From positions 1-64,000 of the forward strand of contig JAIQGE010000015.1 in assembly GCA_020072815.1 (NCBI GenBank): a stretch of 64,000 nucleotides of DNA, given 5' to 3'. The stretch is from Terriglobia bacterium. GTDB lineage: Bacteria > Acidobacteriota > Terriglobia > Terriglobales > Acidobacteriaceae. Positions 51,415-62,225 of this stretch are shown in pieces. How positions within the stretch are numbered: position 1 is the first letter of the stretch; the number at the start of each line of letters is the position of its first letter. The notes under the pieces were generated by a model that made no database searches, was not told where the DNA came from, and saw nothing but the letters and a program-made list of their open reading frames with translations. The position numbers and the translations under genes are program-made.

Positions 51415-54400
51415 ATGAAGACCTTTCTCGACACAGTTCGCGAGCGCGTAGTCGTCTATGACGGCGCGATGGGCACGCAGATCCAGGACCGCAACCCGTC
51501 GCTGGACGACTATTGGGGCCAGGAGAACTGCTCAGAAATTCTGGTCCTGAGCCGCCCGGACATCATCAAGGACATCCACGCCGCCTATTTCACCGCCGGG
51601 GCCGACGTGGTGGAGACGGACACCTTCGGCGGCACCAGCATCGTGCTGGGAGAATTCGGTCTCGCGGACAAAGTCCACGAGATCAACAAGCGCGCCGCGG
51701 AACTGGCGCGCGAAGTCGCCGCCGGTTTCTCCACGCCGGCGCGTCCGCGCTTTGTTGCCGGCTCCATGGGCCCGGGCACCAAGCTGCCTTCGCTGGGACA
51801 CATCGGCTTTGACGCCATGTGGAAGGCCTATCTGGAGCAGGCGCTCGGCCTGATTGACGGCGGCGTTGACGTGCTGCTGATTGAAACCTGTCAGGACATT
51901 CTGCAAACTAAGATCGCGCTGGCTGCAGTGTTTGACGCCATGAAGCAAGCCGGCAAACGCCTGCCGGTGCAGGCGCAAGTCACGCTGCAGGACAACGGCG
52001 CCATGCTGCTGGGGACTGAGATTGGCGCGGTGGAAACCACGCTGGAGCCGTACGATTGCGAAATCGTCGGGCTGAACTGCGCCACCGGACCGAAAGAGAT
52101 GAACGACGCGGTCCGCTACCTGGCGCACAACTCGCCGCAGGAAATTTCCGTGCTGCCCAACGCCGGGCTGCCGCACTCCACGGGGCAGGTCTATCGCCTC
52201 ACGCCGGACGAGTTGGCCGAGTATCACAAGAAGTTCATCACCGAATACGGCGTACGCATTGTCGGCGGATGTTGCGGCACCACGCCCGAGCACATCAAAG
52301 TTGTTTCAGAAATATGCGCGAACCTGGAACCCGCCAAACGCGAAGTGAAGATCACCGCGGCCGCGGCCAGCGCCTACAGCATGGTCCCGCTGGACCTGGA
52401 GCCCAAGCCGCTGATCGTCGCGGAAGAAATGAACACCACCACGCGGGTGGAGAACTTCAAGAACATGGTCCGCGAAGGGAAGTATGACGACATTCTGGCC
52501 CTGGCCAAAAAGCTGGTGGCGGAAGGCTCACACATGCTGGACCTGTGCTGCGCCATTGTGGGCGAAGACGAGAAAGCGTACATCAGCAACATTCTGGACA
52601 AAGTCGCCACGCGTGTGCCCGCGCCGGTGCTGGTGGATTCCACCGAGGCCGACGTGATCGAAGAAGCGCTGAAGCGTATTCCCGGCAAGGCCATCATCAA
52701 CTCTATCAATCTGGAGGACGGTGAGAAGCGCACGTCGAAAGTTCTGCCCATGGCCAAGCGCTACGGTGCGGCGGTGATCGCCCTGACTATTGACGAAGAC
52801 GGCATGGCCCTGACGGCGGAGAAGAAAACCGCCGTCGCCAAGCGCATCTTCAAATTGGCCACCGAAAAATACGGCATTCGTCCGCAGGACCTGATCTTTG
52901 ACGCGCTGACGCTGCCCATTTCCACCGGCCAGGAAGAGTACCGCAGCGCCGGCATTGAGACCCTGAACGCCATCAAGAGGATCAAGCAGGAACTGCCCGA
53001 CGTGAAGACCATTCTGGGCGTGAGCAACATCTCGTTTGGCTTGAACACTTACGCGCGGCGCGTGCTCAACAGCGTGTTCATGAAGGAAGCCGTGGACAAC
53101 GGTCTGGACATGGCGATTGTGAATTACGCCAAAATCTATCCTTTATATAAGATCCCGGAAATTGAGGTGGATCTGGCGCGCAAGCTCATCTATCGCGACC
53201 AGGCGAATGGCGATCCCCTGCAGTTCTACATGGCCCATTTCGCCGGGGCCACGCAGCAGCCGCAGGCGGACGTTACGCCGGTGGAAGCGCTGTCCGTGGA
53301 AGACAAGCTGAAGCGCTGCATCATCAACGGCGAAAAAGCCCTGGGTGACGGCGCGCAGAAGCAGTCGCTGGAGCAGATCCTGGATGCTGCGCTGGCCACC
53401 TACTCGCCGCTGGACATCATTAATACCGTCCTGCTCGATGGCATGAAGACCGTGGGCGAGTTATTTGGCGCGCGCAAGATGCAGTTGCCTTCCGTGCTGG
53501 ATTCCGCCGGCGTGATGAAGCAGGCCGTGGCTTATCTTGAGCCCAAGATGGAGAAGAAGGACGGCAACCAGAAGGGGACCATCGTGCTGGCCACGGTGAA
53601 GGGCGACGTACACGATATCGGCAAGAACCTGGTGGACATCATCCTGAGCAACAACGGCTACAAGGTGGTGAACCTTGGCATCAAGCAGCCGTCGGACTCG
53701 ATCATCGCCGCGGCCAAGCAGCACAACGCGCATGCCATCGGGCTGAGCGGGCTGCTGGTGAAGTCCACCCTGGAGATGAAGTACGTGATCCAGGACTTGC
53801 AAGCCCAGAAGCTGGACTATCCGGTGATCTGCGGCGGCGCTGCGCTCACGCGCAAATACGTGGAAGACGACCTGCGCCGCGAGTACGCGAACTCTGTCTT
53901 CTACGCCGACGATGCTTTTGCCGGCCTGCACATCATGGACGACCTGATCTCCGCCAACGGCCAGCGCGATAAGCGCCTGGAAGAGGGAAGAACAGTAAAA
54001 GAGTTTGCCAAGACCACGGCGATCGCGGGCGGCGCAAGCTCCGCGAGCACGGAACGGTCATCGGCGGTGCAGCCTGCGCCGAACATTCCTGTGCCGCCGT
54101 TTTACGGCGTGCGAGTGCGCAAAGACTGGGACCTTGAGCAACTGTTCAGTTACATCAACCACACGGCACTGTTCAAGAACCAGTGGCAATTGAAGACGGC
54201 GTCGCAAGCCGATTACGCGCGCCTGGTGGAAGAAAAATATAAGCCCGTCCTGCACGACTTGCAGAAAGAGGTTGCGGCACAGGGCTGGTTTGAACCGAAA
54301 GTCGTTTACGGCTACTTTGCCTGCCAGGCTGAAGGCAATGACGTGGTCCTGTACGACTCGCCGCAATCGAAAAGGGAAATCCAGCGGTTTACTTTCCCGC

Positions 54401-54876
54401 GCCAGCGCGAAGGCCGCAAGCTCTCCATCGCCGACTTCTTCTTACCCAAAGACTCCGGGCAGTTTGACGTGATTGGCCTCTCAGTGGTGACCGTGGGCAG
54501 CCGCGCGTCGCTAGAGACCAAGAAGCTCTTTGATGCCGGCGAATTCACCAAGTATCTCTACTTGCACGGACTGAGCGTGGAGACCGCCGAAGCCCTGGCG
54601 GAGTTGCTGCACAAGAACATGAGGGAAGAGTTGGGCATCGCGGGCGACGATGCTCCGCGCATCACTGATCTGTTCCACCAGAAGTATCGGGGGTCGCGCT
54701 ATTCATTCGGCTATCCCGCGTGTCCCAACCTTGAAGACCAGACAAAACTGTTCGCGCTGCTCAAGCCGGAAGAGAACATCGGCGTGCGCCTGACGCCCGG
54801 GTTCCACATGGAGCCGGAACAGTCCACGTCAGCGATTGTCGTGCATCATCCGCAAGCCAAGTATTTCGTGGTGTAG
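51415..54876 (+). CDS. metH: Cobalamin-dependent methionine synthase
   Basis: Transfers a methyl group from methyltetrahydrofolate via cobalamin to homocysteine. The 1153-residue protein shows all modules. The homocysteine domain has zinc ligands in GLNCATGP (about 218) and [10 protein letters not shown] (about 280). The pterin domain follows (about 330-610), then the cobalamin cap (about 640-720). The B12 domain has DVHDIG (about 730), the base-off His loop. The reactivation domain starts at about 895 and includes [15 protein letters not shown], the SAM-binding region. It is slightly shorter than the 1227-residue E. coli protein. ATG at 51415 gives [20 protein letters not shown], the normal start. 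No cobalamin or SAM riboswitch fold is evident upstream. Confidence 0.96.
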   Translation: MKTFLDTVRERVVVYDGAMGTQIQDRNPSLDDYWGQENCSEILVLSRPDIIKDIHAAYFTAGADVVETDTFGGTSIVLGEFGLADKVHEINKRAAELAREVAAGFSTPARPRFVAGSMGPGTKLPSLGHIGFDAMWKAYLEQALGLIDGGVDVLLIETCQDILQTKIALAAVFDAMKQAGKRLPVQAQVTLQDNGAMLLGTEIGAVETTLEPYDCEIVGLNCATGPKEMNDAVRYLAHNSPQEISVLPNAGLPHSTGQVYRLTPDELAEYHKKFITEYGVRIVGGCCGTTPEHIKVVSEICANLEPAKREVKITAAAASAYSMVPLDLEPKPLIVAEEMNTTTRVENFKNMVREGKYDDILALAKKLVAEGSHMLDLCCAIVGEDEKAYISNILDKVATRVPAPVLVDSTEADVIEEALKRIPGKAIINSINLEDGEKRTSKVLPMAKRYGAAVIALTIDEDGMALTAEKKTAVAKRIFKLATEKYGIRPQDLIFDALTLPISTGQEEYRSAGIETLNAIKRIKQELPDVKTILGVSNISFGLNTYARRVLNSVFMKEAVDNGLDMAIVNYAKIYPLYKIPEIEVDLARKLIYRDQANGDPLQFYMAHFAGATQQPQADVTPVEALSVEDKLKRCIINGEKALGDGAQKQSLEQILDAALATYSPLDIINTVLLDGMKTVGELFGARKMQLPSVLDSAGVMKQAVAYLEPKMEKKDGNQKGTIVLATVKGDVHDIGKNLVDIILSNNGYKVVNLGIKQPSDSIIAAAKQHNAHAIGLSGLLVKSTLEMKYVIQDLQAQKLDYPVICGGAALTRKYVEDDLRREYANSVFYADDAFAGLHIMDDLISANGQRDKRLEEGRTVKEFAKTTAIAGGASSASTERSSAVQPAPNIPVPPFYGVRVRKDWDLEQLFSYINHTALFKNQWQLKTASQADYARLVEEKYKPVLHDLQKEVAAQGWFEPKVVYGYFACQAEGNDVVLYDSPQSKREIQRFTFPRQREGRKLSIADFFLPKDSGQFDVIGLSVVTVGSRASLETKKLFDAGEFTKYLYLHGLSVETAEALAELLHKNMREELGIAGDDAPRITDLFHQKYRGSRYSFGYPACPNLEDQTKLFALLKPEENIGVRLTPGFHMEPEQSTSAIVVHHPQAKYFVV

Positions 54877-55513
54877 CGCGGCGCGCTTCTCTAAACATGA
54901 GAAGGACAGCGTTAAGAAACGTTCAGCACATCGCGTGAACCACACACAAACTCATTTGCTTTGACGCCTCATCAACAAAAAAGTTAGCGATGATGAACCG
55001 TCAATTTGTTGCGCGATGGAAAATGCGTGAAGAGCGCGCGACAAGCTCTCCACAATTGTGTAGAGAGCGCGCAGGTTCGCAACAAGAAATCATAGTGCAA
55101 CGTGTTAAGAAATTGTTAAACAAGCGTGCCGATAGTCATCGGTTGGTTGATACATTACCTCAGCCGCGTCGAACTATGCGGATCTAGTGCTCGCGCAATC
55201 AAATGAATAGTCATCTCCGCAACTAATATTTCCGTTGATGTAAGAGATTGCATCGTCGTGCGATGCGTGACGCTGATGTCCTCCGCGTTGCACTCGTCGG
55301 CAGAGCGTCAACCCTCGCAGTATTGCTCATCCGCGCAAGCAAAGCGGGTAGAGCCATATGGGTTAAGTAGTCCGCCGCTGCTCCAGTTCGCGAATGGCAT
55401 GCGCATTGCATTACGCGTTAGCAAGCGATGTGCAACCAGGAGACGGAGAAGAAGGCCGCGCCCGCGGTCTGCCATCGCTGCATGTCCAAAATAGTGAAAT
55501 GGAGATTTGCAGT
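54877..55513. other. Long leader region of the TonB-dependent receptor gene
   Basis: About 640 bp with lower GC than its surroundings. It contains a hairpin at 55045-55068 (GCTCTC, the perfect palindrome CACAATTGTG, TA, then GAGAGC) flanked by GCGCGC on both sides, and several GTTAAGAAA-type motifs. It is likely a promoter and regulatory region. No protein gene is supported. Confidence 0.45.
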
Positions 55514-58500
55514 ATGGAAAGAGTACTACGCAGATTCATAGTTCCTATTGCCATGAGCTTGGCACTCATAGTGTGCATCCCATCGTTCGGCCAGGTCCTC
55601 AAGGGTTCAATCTCAGGGACCGTGGTTGACCCGTAGGGTGCAGTCATACCTGGAGCCCAGGCTAAGGCCACGAATACGCAAACTGGGGTCGCGCTCACTA
55701 CTACCACGGATGAAACCGGGTTCTTCAAGTTCAACCTGATTGCCGCGGGAGACTACAAGATTGAAGTGTCCGCCAAAGGCTTCAGTACGGCCGTGCAGAA
55801 AGACGTTGCCGTGACGGCCGGACAGGACACCGGATTGAGTGCAATCAAGCTTGCCGTCGGTGACATCACCAGTTCGGTGGAAGTCACGGCGACCGCGCCG
55901 ATGATTGAGTCCACGCAGGCGCAGGTTACCAACACGTTCAGCGGTCTGGCGCTGAGCCAGTTCGCCGGCGTCCAGGAAAACCAGGGTCTGGACAACCTGG
56001 CTTTGTTTGTTCCCGGCGTTGTGTCCACGCGTGACAACAGCTTTTCCAATGCCAACGGTGGCACTGGATTCTCTTCGAACGGGTTGCGCGGCCGGAATAA
56101 CGACCAGGAAATTGACGGTCAGAACAACAATGACAACAGCGTGGCTGGCCCGGCGTTGTTTGTCAGCGATCCGGAGTTCGTCCAGCAGTACGTGATCATT
56201 ACCAATAATTTTGGCCCGGAATACGGCCGCAACGCCGGTTCGGTGGTGAATCTGATCACTAAGAGCGGCGGGAATGCGTGGCACGGCAGCATTTACGGCA
56301 ACGAGAACAACTCCGTCCTCAACACTCTGACCAGCGGGCAAAAGAACGCTTCGCCTCCGCTGACCAAGCCGCCGCGCGCCAACGACGAATTCAGCGGTTT
56401 CACCATTGGCGGCCCGGTGGTGAAGAACAAGATGTTCTTCTTCGGCGGATTTGACAATCAACTGGTTTCCACCAGCAGTTTGTTCAACACCGGCAGCGTT
56501 ACCCCCACACCCGCCGGGTTGGCCACGCTGGCGGGTTGTTTCCCCACAGGGGCCAGCGCCAACGCAATCGCGGCGTTAGCCAAGTTTGGTCCGTACGGGA
56601 TTTCCGCCGGCGTTCCAACCCCCGGCAACATCACCACCACGGACCTTACGGGATGTTCGGGGGTTGAGATCGGCACCGTGTCCCGCCTGCTGCCGACCCC
56701 CGCCCACATTTTCAACTGGATTACCCGGGAAGATTTGCAACTGGGCAATAACACCATCACCGGCCGTTATCTTTTCGGGCGGACGAACTTCTTCAACCTC
56801 AATGACAACGGCGCCGCGGGCTACGTGATTAACGTTCCAGCGCTAAGCCAGGCCGCTTTGATCAGCTGGACCCGCAACTTCACCACGCACATGGTCAACG
56901 AGGCGCGCGTTAGCTTTGATCGCCTCAACGTGGAGTTCGGCGGAAGCAGCATCGGTACCGAACCCACCACCGGCAATCTGCTGAACGCGGTGACCAACGT
57001 CGCCTTCCTGGACGGCGCGACCCTTGGCTTCGGCCCCAATCCCGCCTTTCCTCAGGGACGCGTGGTAAACACCTGGCAGGGTCAGGACAACTGGAATTAT
57101 TTGCTTGGCCGGCATCAGCTGAAAGCGGGCGTAAACTATACCTACCAGCAGTCGCCCACCATCTTTTTGCCGGGCGTGAACGGAAACTACAACTACGCCA
57201 GCCTGGACGCCTATGTTCACAACGTTCCTTCCGTCGTGTTCATCACCCAGGGCAATCCGGAGCTTGGGCTGAAAGAGCATGACACGTTCCTGTACCTGGG
57301 CGACGACTGGAAAGTCCGCCAGAACCTGATGCTGAATCTGGGTCTCACCTGGACCTACGTTGGGCAGCCCATCAACCAGCTGAACGACCTGACCGTGAAA
57401 AACGAAACAGGTCCCAACCCTCTGTTCGATCCCACGCTGCCGCTGGCGGTGCGCACATCTCCCAGGATCGCCTCTTTCAAGAACGGTTTTGGGCCCAGCG
57501 CTGGCTTTGCCTACTCGCCGCAGTGGGGAGGCTTCCTCACCGGCAACGGCAAGACCGTGATTCGCGGCGGCTATCGCCTGTCTTACGATCCGGCGTTCTT
57601 CAACATCTTGCTTAACAACTATGGCGGCGCTCCTAACGTACTTTCCACCGCGCTGGTGCCGACCCCTACCACGCTGGCCCAGCTTCAACTCCCTGCGGTG
57701 GCCACCGGGCCGAACGTGCGGGCGCTGGTAGGTCCTCTGGTTCCGGTAGGACAACTGGATCCTCGTACTCTGGGTGAGGCGACGGTTTCCAACGACTTCA
57801 GACCGGACCGCGTGCAGAGCTGGAGTTTCGGGTTCGAGAGGTCCCTCACCAAGAACGCGGCGTTTGAGGCCCGTTATGTGGGCAACCATGCCACGGACCT
57901 CTTCCAGTCCGTAAACGCCAATCCCATGGTTGGCTCGGCCGCGAACCCCGGTCTGGCGCAGTTCTTTCCTAACCTGCTGCCGCCGGGAACAACGGCATGT
58001 GCCGATGCCACGGCGGTTGGATTTGGCCGCGTCAACTGCGATCAGGGAATCGTTTTGCAGCGCAACAACGGCGGTTACTCTGACTACAACGCCCTGCAGT
58101 TGAATTTCCGCGCCAACAACCTATTCAGGCAGCTGACTCTGAACACCGCTTACGCCTTCAGCAAGACCACGGACAACGTAAGCGAGATATTCAACACGTT
58201 CGGGGGCGGCAACACCGTTTCGCTGGCCCAGAACCCCTTCAACACCACCACCGCCGAGCATGGGCTCTCCGGGGTGGATATCCCGCACCAGTTCACCATC
58301 AACTTTGTGGAGCAGTTGCCTTTCTTCAGAGACCAGCACGGCTTTGCTGGACATCTGCTCGGTGGCTGGGCAATCTCCGGCGATTACATTTGGAACTCCG
58401 GACAGAACTACACCCCGTTCATGGCGGTGTTCGCCAACCTTACGGCTGCTGGTGATTTCTATGACCAGGGCTTCCTGAACAACTTCAACGCCGGCGGCCT

Positions 58501-59041
58501 GGGCGTGGCCCGTCCGTTCCTGGGCAACGCCAGCGCTCCGGTCAACACCGTGGGCATCTTCGCAGGCGATGCTTGCTTGCTCTTCGGCGGCGGCTGCGCG
58601 CTTCCGGCCACGCAATTGGTAAGCCTGAATGCGCTCAACGCCAACAACCCTGCGGTGGTCTCGGTGACCAAAGACCAGGTGCACTTCATCGCCAATACCG
58701 GAGTCGCCCAGACCGTATTTGGGACGCCGTTCGGAAACGTCCCGCGCAACGCTCTGCGTGATGCTCCCAGCAATTTCCTCAATCTCAGCGTCTATAAGCG
58801 CGTCAAGCTGGGTGAACATGTGGCCTTTGAGTTCCACACTACCTTCTTGAACGCTTTGAACCATGCCAACTTCCTGGGCGTGAATCCCTTTGTGGAGAAT
58901 GCCGGCAACCCCAACTTTGGGAACGTTTTTGCCACCCCGAGCAAAGACATTGATCTCTTCAACGGCGGCACGGACGGCATTCCGGGCTCCACCCTGGCCG
59001 CGGCTCGTCGCATTTATTTTGGAGGAAAGATCACCTTCTAA
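55514..59041 (+). pseudogene. Oar-like TonB-dependent receptor interrupted by one in-frame amber codon
   Basis: The reading frame from ATG 55514 (GGAG nearby) encodes a signal peptide (IVPIAMSLALIVCIPSFGQ) and the start of a carboxypeptidase-regulatory plug extension. Codon 41 (55634-55636) is then TAG in GTVVDP-stop-GAVIPGA, where relatives usually have Ser; TCG to TAG is one base. The same frame continues without a break for 1135 codons: plug domain (NNDQEIDGQNNNDNSVAGP), then beta-barrel strands to the terminal aromatic strand ending GGKITF. Apart from the stop everything looks functional. It may be a fresh pseudogene, a sequencing error or read-through. Such receptors import large ligands or carbohydrates across the outer membrane. 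Confidence 0.75.
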
Positions 59042-59066
59042 GGCTGTTTCACTTTGCTGACTCAAA

Positions 59067-59096
59067 GGCCCGTCGTTCCGGCGGGCCATTTTTTTT
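59067..59096 (+). terminator. Intrinsic terminator after the receptor gene
   Basis: GGCCCG, an eight- to nine-base loop, then CGGGCC followed by A and eight T residues. Confidence 0.85.
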
Positions 59097-59138
59097 CGGC
59101 GAAGCTCGCGGTGAAGAAAAGGTCGGGTCGAAACGCGG

Positions 59139-59468
59139 TCAGGGCACGGGATCAACAGTGCCGAAGGGTACCGCACGCGTGCAGGAGGAAAGGCGTTTGA
59201 CGGACATCAAGACGCCCCGGCGGATGCCGTACTTGCGCACGGCTTCCACCGAATACTCAGAGCATGTGGGCGAGTAGCGGCAGGCCACAAACTTCCTGGA
59301 AAGGGGCCGTCCAAAGTGCTGGTAACCGTGGACTGCCCCCACAAAGAGCCTGCCGGTTATTTGCCGGTCCGGCGGACGTAGCGAATCCGCAGCCGCCAGC
59401 CCCAGCAGGGCCAGCATCAGAACCAGGTAAGTTGCCGGCTTCTTTAAGCGTTCCCGCAATGCGGACAT
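59139..59468 (-). CDS. yidD: Membrane protein insertion efficiency factor YidD
   Basis: A 109-residue protein of the YidD family, which assists YidC-dependent membrane insertion. The diagnostic core is present: FVACRYSPTCSEYSVEAVRK followed by YG, including the conserved CRYxPTCSxY motif. The N-terminal helix is preceded by a short basic segment (SALRERLKKPATYLVLMLALL). The ATG at 59468 lies inside the end of the upstream zinc-ribbon gene, overlapping by 25 bases, so the two are co-translated. The usual rpmH-rnpA-yidD-yidC neighbourhood is absent, so this is a relocated or second copy. Confidence 0.85.
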   Translation of the reverse strand: MSALRERLKKPATYLVLMLALLGLAAADSLRPPDRQITGRLFVGAVHGYQHFGRPLSRKFVACRYSPTCSEYSVEAVRKYGIRRGVLMSVKRLSSCTRAVPFGTVDPVP

Positions 59469-59812
59469 TTGGCGCTCGCCTGCAGCCGCTTGTTGTTGCA
59501 ACTGGCACACTGAATCAGATTGCCCTGGGGCCGCGCAAGGATGTAGATGACCAATCCAATGAGGCCGGTGAACATCACCAGGATCATCCACAGGACTGCA
59601 TTGTCCAGCCCGCGGTTCTTGGCGTCCTTCGCCACCCAGACCAGTAGTGCGATGTTGAGCGCCAGAATGGCGATGAAGATGAAGATCATGAACGCACCGC
59701 AGCCAAAACAGCCTGCTGCGGCGGCAGCGTCGTCAGGATTACTCTGTGCCCAGAGGGCCTGACTCAGCAAAAGCATCGGTAGAACCAGCAAGAACCCACG
59801 CAATTTGTGCAT
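59444..59812 (-). CDS. Exported or membrane protein with C-terminal zinc ribbon
   Basis: A 122-residue protein. It starts with a signal-like segment (KLRGFLLVLPMLLLSQALWAQ) and has two membrane helices around 39-60 and 70-92 (ILALNIALLVWVAKDAKNRG resembles the PLDc_N topology). It ends with a rubredoxin-like zinc ribbon (CASCNNKRLQASAKCPHCG). The ribbon probably lies in the cytoplasm. Function is unknown. The 25-base overlap with yidD suggests a membrane-protein biogenesis or quality-control context, but this is only inference. Confidence 0.65.
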   Translation of the reverse strand: MHKLRGFLLVLPMLLLSQALWAQSNPDDAAAAAGCFGCGAFMIFIFIAILALNIALLVWVAKDAKNRGLDNAVLWMILVMFTGLIGLVIYILARPQGNLIQCASCNNKRLQASAKCPHCGNA

Positions 59813-60302
59813 TTAGTTTCCCCCAGGAGAGTTTCGAACGCGGCGAGTGCGCCATTCCTCGTTCATCGGTTTCAAAATGCCACTCACTCTACCGGAAGGG
59901 CGAAGTTGTTGGCAAGGGAAAACAGGGTTATGAGCGCAGGAAGGTGAATCCCCCTGCACATTGCGCGCGCGCGTCGAAGAACGTGGCAACTTCTTCCGCC
60001 GCTCCCGCCTTGTGCAGGTCTTAATTGGATGGGTAAAGGGCCGATGCCGCGGCCGGTCAAAGGTCACAGTCAGCGAGTGATCCCGTGTCGTGCGTGACAC
60101 GTCCGTCTCCCAACTGACACAAGATTATCTCTTCGAATCCCGTCAATTTCGGCCTTTCCGCCGCTTCTTCAACTTGGACAACAAAATGCTTCTCTCCCAC
60201 GCGAAGCGTGGACCTATGGAGAGCAAAAAACACAGCAGCAAAGAAACTGCGAGAAAACATGGCGGCTACCTCGCCGCAAGTTGTATAGTCGCAAGTCGAG
60301 CC
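59813..60302. other. Divergent intergenic stretch
   Basis: It separates the yidD pair (minus) from the propeller/VWA pair (plus). No repeat or gene is recognised. A longer reading frame enters from 60090, but it has no binding site and no protein-like sequence before 60303. Confidence 0.4.
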
Positions 60303-62225
60303 ATGAAAGCCTTTGCCCGCTTGAAGTGGCGATATGTGATCGCGCTGGCCCTGGGCCTTGCCGTGGGTTCGGTGGGCCTTGTGTATTGGCAGGCAAGCAG
60401 AGCTTTGCGGGTGGCGACCCATGAGGTCCGCGTGCAGGACGACTTGCCCTTCGTCACCGCCCGCCTCACGCCTGTCAGCAGCAGCTTTGAATGGATCAGC
60501 GCGCCCGCGGCCTTCACCGGCGCTGCCGTCTACAAAGGCGACTTCTACCTCTGTGGCGCTTCCGGGCTCTTTCAGTATGACGCCCACGGCGTGTTGCTCA
60601 AGCACTATCGCCCCGGACAGGACCTCCCACCCGCTCCCCTTCTGCGCATGGCCAGCGGAGTGTTAAAAGACTCTAAAGAGCCAGAGCTTTTCCTCACCAC
60701 GGCCGGCCAGGGCGTTCTGGTCTTCAACGGAACAGACTTCCGCCAGTTCCTGCCCACCGCACCTGAGCTGCGGACCATCACCTCTATTCTTCCTTTGAGT
60801 TCCGGGCAGTTGCTGATCGGCACCCGTAAACGCGGAGTGCTGGTGTATGACGGAGTCCAGCTCAAGCAGTTTCACCCTGCGCTTGCCGCGCTGCACGTGA
60901 CCGAACTGGCCGGCAGCGAAGCCGATCTGTGGGTCGGGACGCAGGACCAGGGCGTAGTCCATTTTCAGGCGGGACGAGCCGAGGCTTTCGCTGAAGCCCA
61001 GGGCATGCCTGATCCGCAAGTGTTCTCCATTGCCTTGCTGGACAGCAAAACCTACGTGGGCACGGCCGCGGGAATCGCAGAATTTGACTCCGGCCGCTTT
61101 GTCCGCGTGCTGGCGCCAGGAATTTTCGCCCGCGCTCTCTACGCCGGCGGAGCCAGCGTCCTTAGCGGCGGCCCCGCGCAGGGGATTGCCGAGATCAATC
61201 CTGAGCCGCGGCGGCTCAAAGGCCTGCTGCAGACCACGGCGACCACCATGTCTGACGTCGAACAGATCTTCCGGGAAGGTGACACGCTCTACGCCGTCAC
61301 TCCCCGCGCGCTCTTCGCCAAACAGGGCGAACATGGCAACTGGCGCCGCGTCCTCTCGCCCGACGCCACCCTCCTGGCGGACCGCAACATCTCAGCCCTG
61401 GCCTTGGACTCCGGCAACCGTCTCTGGGTGGGCTACTTTGATCGCGGCCTCGACCTGTTTGCCCCTGACCTGCGCTCCGCTACGCATATAGAAGATGACA
61501 ACGTTTTTTGCGTGAACCGCATTGTGTCCAATTCCGCATCTGGCGCCATGGTTGTAGCCACGGCCAATGGCCTAGTTCTGTTCGACCAACTCGGACGCAA
61601 ACAACAAGTGCTGGGCCGCAGTGACGGCCTGATGGCTGACCACATCACGGACGCGGCCCTTTATCGCGGCGGCATGGTGCTGGCCACGCCCGCCGGACTC
61701 ACTTTTCTGGATGCCAGCGGCCCCCACAGCCTGTATGCCTTCCATGGCTTGGTCAACAACCACGTTTACACCGTAGCGGCCGACGGAAAAGAAGTTGTGG
61801 CCGGCACGCTGGGCGGAATCTCCGTGCTGGAAGACGAGAACGTTGCCGCCAACTACACCGTGGCCACGCGCGGGCTCACCCACAACTGGATCTCTGCCGT
61901 GGTCCGCGATGGACATGATTGGATTGTTGGCACCTACGGCGGAGGCATCGTGCGCCTGCTGGCCAACGGGCGATTTGAGCCGTTTGAAGTCGCCACCGGC
62001 AAGTTTGAGGTCTATCCCAACGCCATGCTGGCCACCGGCAATCATGTTCTCGCCGGGACGCTGAGCCAGGGACTTTACGTTTACAACCGCAACTCTAATC
62101 GCTGGACGGTCATCACCGAAGGCTTGCCGTCGCTTACGGTGACCGCGCTGGCCTACGGCAACGGAACCATTTACGTGGGCACAGACAACGGTCTGGTCCG
62201 CATCCCGGAGCAAAATCTGCCATGA
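60303..62225 (+). CDS. Membrane-anchored beta-propeller protein
   Basis: A 640-residue protein with an N-terminal helix (YVIALALGLAVGSVGLVYW). Many short repeats resemble the two-component-regulator propeller (for example LLIGTRKRGVLVYDG, LWVGTQDQGVVHFQ, TYVGTAAGIAEFDSG, VVAGTLGGISVLED and IYVGTDNGLVRIPE), predicted to form one or two seven-bladed propellers outside the membrane. There is no kinase or enzyme domain. ATG at 60303 is chosen as the start of the anchor; the Shine-Dalgarno is poor, so an upstream start cannot be excluded. Its stop overlaps the start of the VIT/VWA gene (ATGA), so the pair probably forms a complex or shared function at the envelope. Confidence 0.75.
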   Translation: MKAFARLKWRYVIALALGLAVGSVGLVYWQASRALRVATHEVRVQDDLPFVTARLTPVSSSFEWISAPAAFTGAAVYKGDFYLCGASGLFQYDAHGVLLKHYRPGQDLPPAPLLRMASGVLKDSKEPELFLTTAGQGVLVFNGTDFRQFLPTAPELRTITSILPLSSGQLLIGTRKRGVLVYDGVQLKQFHPALAALHVTELAGSEADLWVGTQDQGVVHFQAGRAEAFAEAQGMPDPQVFSIALLDSKTYVGTAAGIAEFDSGRFVRVLAPGIFARALYAGGASVLSGGPAQGIAEINPEPRRLKGLLQTTATTMSDVEQIFREGDTLYAVTPRALFAKQGEHGNWRRVLSPDATLLADRNISALALDSGNRLWVGYFDRGLDLFAPDLRSATHIEDDNVFCVNRIVSNSASGAMVVATANGLVLFDQLGRKQQVLGRSDGLMADHITDAALYRGGMVLATPAGLTFLDASGPHSLYAFHGLVNNHVYTVAADGKEVVAGTLGGISVLEDENVAANYTVATRGLTHNWISAVVRDGHDWIVGTYGGGIVRLLANGRFEPFEVATGKFEVYPNAMLATGNHVLAGTLSQGLYVYNRNSNRWTVITEGLPSLTVTALAYGNGTIYVGTDNGLVRIPEQNLP

